Origin: Torreya grandis
Taxonomy: Eukaryota > Streptophyta > Pinopsida > Cupressales > Taxaceae
Length of the DNA: 64,000 nt
Direction: 5' to 3'
NCBI GenBank assembly: GCA_037957365.1
Contig: JARHVA010003262.1
Span: forward strand, 199,501-263,500
Position numbers and translations under genes: made by a program. The first letter of the stretch is position 1. Each line of letters begins with the position of its first letter. This document shows, in pieces, positions 50,420 to 60,885 of this stretch. Under the pieces are notes generated by a model. The model had not been told where the DNA came from and searched no databases. It saw only the letters and a program-made list of their open reading frames with translations.

Positions 50420-51768
50420 TATTGGCCATTTTAGCCCACATTCCAAGTTACTACCTAGTTTTAATAAGATTAATGAGGTCCATTATTGAGGGAATCAAGG
50501 TTTTAGAGACATGATCAACATTACAGCTGGTGTAGATATAAAGAGTTGTTCACGATGGTTTAATGGTTTTAGGAACAAGTCCAACATTGCATATTTGCAC
50601 TGTTTCAACTTTTATCTAAGTTTTTACTTAAGATTTTTTTATATTTTGGATAAGTATGGAATTTTAATTTCCTTTAGAGGAACTGTTCAACCATAAATCC
50701 CATAATAAAAGTATAGGGGTTATTTCATTCAATAATTATTTCACCTCTTTTTTGGCTAAGTGTTATTTCTTTTAGGAAAATTATTTCACAACAATTTTAT
50801 TGAAGGCACATTTTCTCCATGAGAAATGTGTTCCAAAGAAAAAAAGTTCTAAGTATAGAAATTATTTTAGGAGTATTTCCTTCAAGATTTTTATTTTGAC
50901 CTTTTATTCAAGTATTGGGAATTGTTTTAGACTTTTTATCTGAAATAATTTCCCCAAAAGGTCATTTATTCAAAGGGAAATTTTAAAATGGTTTCAAAGG
51001 GTAAGTATTAATGAGATTTATCTAAAACAAAAATTTTGAAAGGTCTTTTTTTAAGCAAAGTGCCCCAAACAATTTCCGTAAAGGGTCTTTTCTTGTGGAA
51101 ATGGTCCACTCCAAAATTGTGAAGGATATCTTCTTTGAGAAAGTGGATCTTTGCAAAAATCCTAAAGGATATCTTCTTCAAGTGTCCCAAACACTTTTAT
51201 CGAAGGGTAATTTTATCAATAAAATGGTCCACAAGAGTTTTTTTAAAGGGCACCTTTTTTAGCCAAGTGTCCACTACACTTTCTTTGAAGGATCTATTTC
51301 TACATTGAGGTGGACCAATTCAAAAGTCTTCATGGATATCTTGCAAGCAAAGTGATCTGATTCAAATTTTTTGAAGGGCACTTTTTGGTAAAGTATCCTT
51401 TCCAAAATATCTAAAGAAAAGTTTCTAAAGGATAAGTATAGATCAAGGTGGGCCAAATAGAAGCTCTAAAGGATGTTTTTAAAAAGCTCTAAAGGATAAT
51501 TTTCAAACACATGAGCCTAAATTTTATGGTCTACATGACATCAAATACATTTACATGGACATTAAATGATAGTCATGTGGGCATCAAGTTTAATGATAGA
51601 AAAAAGAAAATCCATTTGAGCTTAAGATTGATGATGGCATAAATGTCAATGATGGTCATATGAACATCCTTTCATGGGAGTGAGGACATCATTTTTAATC
51701 TCAAAAAATAGTTGTTAGCTTTAAAATAATGGGTTCTAAGAAGATCAACCATCTAAACTCAAACATAC
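50420..51768 (+). repeat. F2 LTR B, 5' portion only
   Basis: Starts TATTGGCCATTTTAGCCCAC after the 3' untranslated region of F2a. It follows LTR A to its equivalent position 42578 or so (ATCAACCATCT...CTCAAA). It stops at 51768, where LTR C starts abruptly. The hairpin array spans about 50960-51480. The open frames at 50511-50696, 51008-51190 and 51274-51456 are LTR. Confidence 0.9.
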
Positions 51769-54579
51769 TATTAGCCATTTTAGCCCACATGCCAAGTTAT
51801 AGCGTAGTTTGAATAAGATGGATGAGGTCCATTATTGAGTGGATAAAGGGTCTATAGACATGATCAACATTATAGTTAGTGGGGATCTAGGTAGGTGCTC
51901 ATGATACTTTAATGATTGCAAGAAAAAGTCTAGCTTTGCCTATTTACACTATTTTAACTTTTACATAAGTTTATACTTAGGAATTTGTTCACTTTTGACT
52001 AAGTATGGCATTTAGATTTTCTTTGGAGGAAGGGTTCAATCACAAATCCCATAGCAAAAGTATAAGAGTTAATTATTTTGAGAATTGTTCTACCTCTTTT
52101 TGGGCTAAGTGTTATTTATTTTGAGAAAATTATTCTATAATAATTTTCTTGAAGGCACATTTATTTTATAGTTAAAGTGTTTCAAAGAAAAAAAGTGCTA
52201 AGTATTTGAATTTTTTCAGGAGTTTTCTTTCAACCTTTTGTTCAAGTATCAAGAATTATTTTAGACTTTTTGTTCAAAATAATTTTCCTAAAATGTCATT
52301 TCTTCAAAGGGGAATTTTTAAAGGTCCTAAAGGGTAAGTCTTCATGAGATTTATCCAAAACAAAAAACTACAAAGGTATTTTTATAAGCAAGGTACCCCA
52401 AATAATTTCCTTGAATGGTCTTTTCTTAGAAAATGGTCCACTTCAAAATTTCAAATTATATCTTCTTTGAGAAAGTAAACCTTTACAAAAATATTTAAGG
52501 ATATCTTATTCAATCAAGTGTCCCAAAAACATTTCCCAAAGGGTAATTTTCTTGGGAGAATTATCCACTTAACTTTTTCTAAAGGGTAATTTTTGTGGGG
52601 AAGTCTCCACTACACTTTCCTTGAATGATATATTTCTACACCGAGGTGGACCAATTCAAAATTATTAAAGGATATATTACAAGAAAAGTGATCTTATTTA
52701 GAGGTTATGAAGGGCACTTTTTTGTCAAAGTGTCCTTCCCAAAAGGTCTAAAGTAGAGTTTTCAAGTTATAAGTCTAGATCAAGTTGGACCAAATAGAAT
52801 CTCCAAAGGGTGATTTTTCAAAAGCTTTGAAGAACACTTTTCAAACACATGAGCCTAAATTTAATGGTCTTTGAGATATCAAATAAATCAACATAGATGC
52901 TAGATGATAGTCACATGGGTATCAAGTTTAATGATAGAGTAAAGAAAATTGGTTTAAGATTAATATTGATGGTCATACAAATATCAATTATGGTCACATG
53001 AACTTCATTTAATTTGAGTGAGAACATCGATTTTAATCTCAAAAACTATCCATTGGATTTCAAATAATATGTCCCATCAATATCAATGGTCTGCTCTTGA
53101 ACGTACATCTCAATCAAATGGTGTGTGGAAGGTTCAATGAATCTCAAGGGCAAATGTGTGCATGATAAGTGTCTAAGACACATTCAATAAGAAGAAGATA
53201 GATGTATCACAAGCATTTATGAATAAGTACATCAATTGATCAATTTTTTTGATGAGTCAATGATCTAGATCAAGCATTGATAGCCAATGAAAATAAAGGT
53301 TGAGAGCAAAGATGATTCTAGGATTATTGATGGAGGTCTAAAGGTTGGCTTTTGACCAAGTTAAGAAAGCATGATGAAACTAATCTCAAACACATTATAG
53401 AAGGATATAGGGGTATATTTTATGAGATTAGAGGGCACCATTAAATACCTACAAGACAAACATGTAGACATTGGTAGCCATTACCAAATCCAACTACATG
53501 AGAGTGACCTTTCTTCCCACTTGGGAACACATCAACAAACTAGTCATAAGTATTTTTTCATTGGGACAAATGAAAATGACTTGATCCCACCATTATAGCT
53601 GCCATGGATCATCACAAATAAGATATTGTAATGATGTAATGGACTAGGGTGACTTAGATCATTCAAATGGTCTAAATGAGCATATTTGTAGAGGTAGTTG
53701 TAATAACTTTTCAAATGGATCTGAATTCATTTTGATTTCCTTTTTAGTGTCAAAACTCCCTCTCTCTTAATTCCTTTTTGATATAAATTTAGATTTCAAG
53801 CTATCATTTGGTATCCCCCAAGGTAGTATGACTAGACTCTACCAAAATTGTATTCAACACCTCTTGCAGTAGTGAATAGAGTATTTTTTAGTGATTTTTC
53901 TAATCTATATTTAGTGTTTTGTGTTTGTTTAATATGCAATTATGAATGTTATCTTCCTTCAGTATGTAAAATCTTAACTGAAGTGATATAAATCTTATTT
54001 TCAAGTCATATATTGTGTCTCAACATTGAACTCTCAAAGATATAGAGGATAGCCAAACTTAAGTGTCTTTAACGAGACCTTACATTCATCTCTCCCTAAT
54101 CTAAGTGCATGAAATAAAACTCTATATGAAATACTATTGCATAAAAATCATAGTGATTATTACATTATTTTCATATTTCATTAGTGTGTTAAAGAGTTCA
54201 AGCCTAAGAGTGGGTTTGTTAAATTCTTGGTACATCCCTGCATGTTAGAATAGTTTTTATTTTATGAAATCTCTTAACTCTTTTCACCCCAATAAGTATT
54301 AGATTTCAAAAATGAAGGTCCAAATTAAGAAAATTTGAGGAGTTAGCCTCATAAATAATCCTAGAGGTCTAGTCTAGATACAAGAAACCCATAATCTTAG
54401 ACTATTCCCATGTTAGTCTATGTATGGGTCAGGCTTAAATAAATCTAACCTCTATTAGGTACTATCTAGATAGATATTAGTTTTGGCACACTTGATGGGA
54501 CCATTAGTATTTCATATCTGAGTATAGTAGTAAGTTTTAGAGTTTCTTTTCTAGGCTTGCATATATTTTTATGCCCCTA
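51769..54579 (+). repeat. F2 LTR C
   Basis: 2811 bp, from TATTAGCCATTTTAGCCCAC to ATGCCCCTA. Contains hairpin array 52270-52830 and TATA box 53782-53792. Differs from LTR D at about 28 of the first 137 positions. Confidence 0.93.
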
Positions 54580-54679
54580 CGGTTATCACAAGATCCTCCA
54601 CTAAATATAAATGAGTAAATTTAAATTAGGTACCTTTACAATCAACAAAGAAAAATAGGGCCCCTCAGCTAAAGCCTAT

Positions 54680-56240
54680 ACCTACCCTTCTTGCTCCCGC
54701 TATTGTTTCCTAAAATCCTCTTGTTCAAGATAGTATTATTCAACTAAACATTGTTATAAACCCCATGCCTTAATTGGACATTCTTAAGAGGCAACCCTTT
54801 ATTCCCTTTAATGGTGGTAGTCTATTAAACCTTACTCAATCTTAGTTTTGAAGGCCATTACCTATTATATAGGAGAAAATCTAGTTAATCATGTAGACCA
54901 TATGGTAGATGTCACTAACATATGTTCGGTATATCATGTAACCCAACAAAATGTAGTAATGAGGTTGATAGTAACTTTTTTCAAGGGAAAGGAACTCTAG
55001 TGGTATAGAGGATTAGCCCCTATGACAAAAAATAGCTAGAATGAGTTTGGAGAGGTCTTATGCAACTAATTTGAGTATAAAATTGATCATCTTTCACTTG
55101 TGGAGTAGCTCACAAAAATGAAGAGATTCCCTAATGAGTTCATGGTGGATTTCAACTATAGATTATAGAAGACTTGGGATAGAATTCCTATATTAATCAA
55201 GCATACACCCAACTATGCTTTTCTATATTATTTGAAGTCTTTCAACTTGGATGTAGTTATAATGATTTAGTCCATGGGAAGGAATAAACTAATTAGAACT
55301 GTTGAAGTATTAATTAAGGCTAAAACTACCTTATATAAGCAAGCAAACTATCTCCAAGGCCACCAATGCCACTCTTTCTATAAATACATCATCCTACTCT
55401 AACTGTTGCTCCAATTCCAAAATTGATAAAGTTTTATCAAATAGAAGGTGAGAAACCTAGAGAGTCTCTTCAAAGCCTAGAACAATAAGTTGGTTGCAAT
55501 GGAAAGGTGACAAACTCCACCCTATAGGCCAGACCAAAATAATAATAATTTTTTTTAGTACAATAGGCCACCCTATCAAACTAATAAATAAGGACAATGG
55601 AAGAAGCCTCAGTTAACACAGTACAATCCCAATACTCTAAGTAATTCTAGAGTTATTATGACAAACTAGAATAATTATGCCCAAGAAGGTTTATGGTAGT
55701 CATAGAGACAATATAATGAGATGGAGATGGCCATTAATAGAAATATATATCATGACCTTGATTGGAAACATGAGTCTTCATTTCAAAGTCATGACATGAT
55801 GCCTCCTCCACCATAACCACCCAAAATGAGTCAAGACAACACACATTCCATATCATGACTAGAATCTTAGATCCAACAACAAGGGAGCATGATTAGAGCA
55901 CCTATTAATACTACATGCATGAATTAATAAGAATGGGATTATGTGTTTGAGCATGTACAAGCCAATATGGGAGAAGCCCAAATGATAAATGAATCAATTA
56001 TAGCTTAGACAATAGTTAGGAAAAGGATGTTGGAAGATAACTTGGGGGAGCCTAAGGCTTCTGTATTACCTCTTCAAACTAGTTAGCAACCCACATCTTC
56101 AGATGTAACTACTAAATCTCTTATAAATCAACAAGTTCCCCAATCTGATGGATAGTAGCAGAGGTCCCCTTTCATTCTTCATGTTACTCAAATTCTGAGT
56201 GATGTCTCTACCTCCAAAGGGTAGTCCAAAGGTGTTAGTC
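54680..56240 (+). pseudogene. F2b gag
   Basis: Broken frame parallel to F2a gag. Recognisable pieces include the FNGGS-type start (about 54810), NEFMVDFNYR (about 55130) and TPNYAFLYYLKSFNLDV (about 55205-55260). A P/Q/N-rich tail follows to about 56200. No knuckle seen. Confidence 0.72.
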
Positions 56241-56479
56241 TTTTTTTAATATTGTGGATCATTTAGAAAAGGCTAATGTAACTATGTCAATGCATGATTC
56301 TCTATTTATCCCTAAGAAAAAGGATATTGTCTATCAATATCTCTCTAAATATTTTGAGGTGAAAAAATGGATGATAAAGTGAACACTCTTTTCATGAATA
56401 ATAATTAGCCTAACCAACCCCTTGGCCAAGTTCCAAATAAAGTTCCATGCATAAGCCAAACTCAAAATGTTGTCCCTCG

Positions 56480-57050
56480 ACCTAAGGTTGTAAATCCTCC
56501 ACCATTTTATCTATCAGTCATCATAGGGTATTTTTTGGTCCACAATTGCATGATTAACTCAAGTAATTGAACCTTAATGATGCCTAAAGCCATAACAAAC
56601 AAGCTTGGGATCAAATGTGTGCCTAATGAGAAGGTTGTTCTACAATTAGATGGTTACCTTAATAAGATATTAGTCATATTGAAGTATGCTTAGATCACCT
56701 TGGCTACATGTCAAAATTATGTCATCACTTAGGATGTGATGGTGGTAGACTACCCCTATTTTACCCTATTCTTATCTAGAGACTTCACCCCTATGATTGG
56801 GGGATATTTGTCATCTAATTGGTTATAAATGGTTTTTAGAACTAGGTATGGGACCAAAGTCACCATAAGACCTAAGCTTATAGCTAGGTTACACCTAGAG
56901 CCCTACATGCCCAATCTTGCAAATGCTAATTGTGCCATATTTGAGGAGGTTAAAGAGGTTATTGATCAAGAAACCCATAGTCATCTAGAAGGCATCTCAA
57001 ATATATACTTGGATGAGTGAGAAATTGACAATAATGTATTTGATACATAC
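56480..57050 (+). pseudogene. F2b protease (catalytic site lost) and linker
   Basis: HNCMINSSN...LMMPKAI (about 56545-56590) replaces the F2a MIDLGAS..VMPK block, so the catalytic Asp and GA are gone. It continues NKLGIKCVPNEKVVLQLDG. The open frame at 56829-57020 reads MVFRTRYGTKVTIRPKLIAR, then LHLEPYMPNLANANCAIFEE, the linker conserved with F2a and F1. Its openness is by chance or slower decay. Confidence 0.8.
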
Positions 57051-57119
57051 AACATCATTAAAGAGATAGACTTGGGAGTGTACTGTATGATTGAGGAAGG
57101 TGTTGCAATACCTTCCTTA

Positions 57120-57570
57120 ACTAACACTGCTCAAGAAGAAGAGGTATATGGACCTTGTTCTTTGATGGCTCAAAGTTTAAGAATGGAAGTAGAGTGACAG
57201 CCATGATAGTTTCACCTTTACATAAAAGTTACCATTCTATTACATGAATCCAATTTAGTTGTACCTCAAATACAACTAAATATTAATCTCCTTTGTATGG
57301 TGTTCAAGAATATAGGATGAGAGGTATTTATCTCCTAAAAGACATGGGTGATAGTGAAATTTTAATGCAACAAGTGAGATGCCTAAGTGTAATCCAGTGT
57401 CACCATATAAAAGCCTATAATAACTAAGTATGGGAGCTCATAGCAGATTTATTGGCATTTGATATTTAGTCCATACCTAGAGAAGCAAACCAACATGTAG
57501 ATAGGCTTGCTACCATTGGTGCCCAATATGAGATAGTAATAGTCAAAGGTATCAAAGGCCAATATAAGGT
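57120..57570 (+). pseudogene. F2b additional RNase H (aRH) located before RT
   Basis: Productive frame: WTLFFDGSKFKNGSRVTAMI, CTSNTTKY, GDSEILMQQVRCLSV, HHIKAYNN and IPREANQHVDRLATIGAQYE. This is the cleanest copy of the aRH C-terminal part: FDGS, GDSE and HVDRLAT acidic residues are all present, though the TKYEAL block has a stop in place of E. It ends about 0.5 kb before RT. Confidence 0.87.
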
Positions 57571-58029
57571 CAAAGTTGTACCCAATAATGAGGTGAGTTG
57601 GAAATTATTTGTTTATAATAATCAAATCATATGTTTTATAATGCAAGAGGTTGAGTTCTACCATAGGAACCAAGATAAGTTCTAGAAACAATATGATGAT
57701 CAAATAGTATAACTGAGATCAAACAAGTTTCCCAAAGGGCTTGTGACATTGGATAGCATCTTTAATGAAAATAGCCAAGTAAGAAAAGGGAAGGCATGCA
57801 TCTCAGCTAGAGAGGAACACTATAAAAGGGTAGAGATATTTAAGGGCATGTTATTAAATCTAGGAAAGGTCAATATGATAGAGGAAAGAGATACATTTAT
57901 TGCTCCATGCAAATAAATTTTTTATATATTTATGTGGGAATATAAAGACTTTAAATGGTTTAACCCCAATATTGTCTAGCACACCATTAAATTAGAAAGT
58001 AAAGCCAAGCCAGTTAGGTAGAAATAGAG

Positions 58030-58650
58030 GCATGTCAACCCAAGAGTGGAGGATCTCATGAGAATAGAAATCTATAAATTGATCAAATCTAGGATAATAT
58101 TTTTGATTCAACATTCCTCTTGGGTGGAAAACCACCTGCTCATGAGGAAAAATAAAGGATAGATTTATTTAAGTGTTGAATTTATATACCTTAATAAGTT
58201 ATCCCTAAAGGATCATTACCCACTACCCTCCATGGATCAAATTATACAAAAGGTGGCATATTTTTAATGGTTCTCATTACTTGATGGATATTCTGGGTAT
58301 AATCAAATCATGGTGAAAGAAGAAGATAGGAACAATACTACCTTCACTATAAAATGTGGTACCTATGCATATTTTAAAATGCCTTTTGGAGTCTCCAATG
58401 ATGGATCCACCTTCCAAAGAGCAATGGATGTTGATTTATATGGTCTTTTGAGTGATGTGGTTTTAGTTTACCTTAATGATATAAAAGTTTTCTCAAAGAA
58501 TCATAATGATCATCTAACACATTTGAGAGCTATATTTTATAGATAAAGTTAGTTTGGGGTTTTTTTGAATTGAAAGAAATGCATTTTCTCAATGCAAGAG
58601 GGAAGACTTTTGTGACATGTGGTGTCTAAATCTATTATATCTATTGATCT
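58030..58650 (+). pseudogene. F2b reverse transcriptase with YLND
   Basis: Reads IKSRIIFLIQHSSWVENHL, LSVEFIYLNKLSLKDHYPLP, SLLDGYSGYNQIMVKEEDRN, FTIKCGTYAYFKMPFGVSND and STFQRAMDVDLYGLLSD. Then VVLVYLNDIKVFSKN (about 58464-58490). The first Asp of YLDD is Asn (GAT to AAT), which would abolish polymerisation. The frame at 58310-58546 is open through most of the palm. Confidence 0.93.
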
Positions 58651-59049
58651 AGAAAGGATAGAGGTAATCTTTGCTTTATCACTACCCAAACACAAGAAAG
58701 GGTTGAAAAGATTCTTGGGCAAGATCATCTTCATCAAGAGGTTCATCCTAGGATTTGAAGATATGGTCACACCACTCACTCATTTTTGCAGAAAAGGAAA
58801 AGATTTCACATGGATAAGAGAAGGAAAGAGGATCTTTAAGGCCATCACAGAATACATATCTCATGCCCCCACTCTATGAAATCCATATTTCAACAAGGAC
58901 TTCTATTTGTATGCCTTTTCCACATTAGATGTAATATCTTCTATGCTCATATATAAGAATAGTCAAGGTCTAGAGTAACCCATTGCTTTCTTTAGCCAAG
59001 CTTTGGAGGGTTGTGAAGAAAGATATAGGTTTGTTGACAAGTATATGCA

Positions 59050-59080
<31 letters not shown>

Positions 59081-59330
59081 AATTTGAATAAATTTAGGAA
59101 TCTAGTTTCAAACAACAAGATCATACTAATGGTGGCTCACCCAAGTGTGAAGGATTTTATCCTCAATAAATATTTGAACAAAAATAGAGCTAGATGGGTC
59201 ACCAAGTGTATGGAATATGACATTGAAGATAGGGTTAGAAATCAATTCTAAGGAAAGGGATTATGTAAACATATTGCTAAAGATGTGAGAGAAGAAAAAT
59301 AGACAATCTTGGTAATCCAAGACACCCACT
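58640..59330 (+). pseudogene. F2b RNase H with in-frame (ATT)n expansion
   Basis: The open frame at 58619-58879 gives LPKHKKGLKRFLGKIIFIK, RFILGFEDMVTPLTHF and FTWIREGKRIFKAITE. The frame at 59003-59251 gives YRFVDKYMHI, an oligo-Ile stretch, then NLNKFRNLVSNNKI and MVAHPSVKDFILNKYLNKNR. The oligo-Ile replaces the VLVFVISF segment of F2a. The standard gypsy RNase H position is kept. Confidence 0.87.
59051..59079 (+). repeat. (ATT)n trinucleotide repeat inside RNase H
   Basis: A run of nine to ten ATT units, in frame with the surrounding RNase H reading, adding oligo-Ile. It is absent at the equivalent F2a position (about 48590). Confidence 0.95.
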
Positions 59331-59479
59331 AGGAAGATGATGACACTCTTCCATCCAGTTAGACATGGAACATTGAAATATTTCCCCAAATAAAAGAGTG
59401 TCCAATGGGTTTCAATGCATAAAAAATGATACACTTTAGGTTAAAATTAGTGCCATATATTCTAATTGATGGAGTGTTA

Positions 59480-60600
59480 TTCAAAAAGGACAATAGAGGT
59501 ATGCTCTAAAGATGTGTTGAAACTAACCACTTTGATAAGTTTCTCTGAAAATTCCATGAAATTCCTCAAGGAGGCCATTTTGTAGCCAAGACCATAGCTG
59601 AAAACATCATCAGAGCTGGTTAATTTTGGCTAAATTTATTTAGAGATGCACATGAATTGGTGAGTAATTTTTCAAAATGTATCATGTTTATAGGGAAACA
59701 TAAGCTAGCCATTATGCCACTAAAATAAATTCAAATTGAGCATCCTTTTATACAATGGGGCTTAGACTTCATTGGCATGATTACTCCTTCACCCAGTGTG
59801 ATCCATAAGTGGGTCTTGATAGCCATAGACTACTTCACCAAGTGGGTGGAAGTATTCATCTTGAAGGAATCAAATGATAACTCTATTCTTGAGTTATATG
59901 AAAGCCTAGTCACCCATTTTGGAGCACCATCCACCATAATATCAGACAATGCTTGGGCATTTAGTAGAAAAAAGGTATGTGAGTGGGATCTTGAATACGG
60001 TCTCTATCTGACATCTTTAAATAATTATTATCCATAAGGTAATGAATTAGCTGAGTATATTAATAAGAACTTGGTTTAGATCATTAAGAGAATGATGGAA
60101 GATGATCTAAGATATTGGCACACAAAATTGAAGAATAACTTATGGCATGATAGGGTCACCCTAAAGAAGACCATTGGTAACTCCCCTTATCTCTTAGTCT
60201 ATAGAAGATAATCAAGGCTACCAATTTCATTGGAGCTTCTAGTTTTGGAGCTTACACACCAACTAGAGATTCTAGAAAGTGACACAATAGAGGTCAGAAT
60301 GAATGAACTAAGACAACTAGAAGAAATAAGGGATGATGCCTTCCATTCCATGTGGTCTAACCAACAATAGGTCAAGATTACCTTTGATAAAATATATTCA
60401 TCAAAGACATTCCATCAAGGTGACATAGTCCTCAAATGGGATGAGGACCATGTAAAACCAAAAAACACTCAAAGTTTGATAGTCTTTGAAATGGACCATA
60501 TGTCATCATAGGTTAGAAAGAGAGATGTGATTTTGAGCTCAAAAAATTGAATGGAGAGATCCTTTCCTTCCCTATCAATGGAAGGTATCTAAATTTCTAG
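59480..60600 (+). pseudogene. F2b integrase
   Basis: The open frame at 59777-60037 reads WVLIAIDYFTKWVEVFILKE, then TIISDNAWAFSRKKV. After a stop comes NELAEYINKNLV. The catalytic D, D and E all remain. Downstream, NSPYLLVYRR and LPISLELLVLELTHQLEIL are the post-core blocks, and HQGDIVLKWDEDH (about 60415-60450) is the C-terminal domain. The upstream zinc-binding region (59540-59700) is badly eroded. 60600-60885 is 3' untranslated sequence. Confidence 0.91.
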
Positions 60601-60885
60601 TATTATTCCTATATAATTCCCCTTGTACATTAATAGATAGGTTTGTTCTTTTATTCCAAGTGTTTTTGCACACTACCATTTTTAGTTATTATTGTCATAG
60701 TTTAGGTTCTTGCTTTCTCTTTTGTTGCTTTGTTGTTGCTTAACCTCCTTATTTATCTAAGAAGTGTTTCTATAAATTAATCAAAGTCTATTTTAAAAGT
60801 CATTTTTTCATTTTTTGAGCAGGCTTGATCACGGTCTGAGTTCTTTTGCATAGTTGGGTATGTAAGCCAGCTCAATCACAAGAAT

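Larger units (their letters stand above)
41229..51768 (+). mobile_element. F2a: Ty3/gypsy element with complete 5' LTR and truncated 3' LTR
   Basis: LTR A (41229-44071), internal region (44072-50419) and partial LTR B (50420-51768) are in one orientation. The internal order is gag-PR-aRH-RT-RH-INT, as in F1. Catalytic residues are best preserved in this copy: DLGA protease, YLDD polymerase, D/D/E integrase. Many stops still interrupt it. LTR B stops at 1349 bp, exactly where LTR C begins. Confidence 0.92.

Noticed and set aside
51008..51456. Minus-strand frames with repeated KRPF/FKIF motifs as a repeat protein
   Set aside because: They are antisense translations of the LTR hairpin-repeat array; the same happens at 61427-61645.
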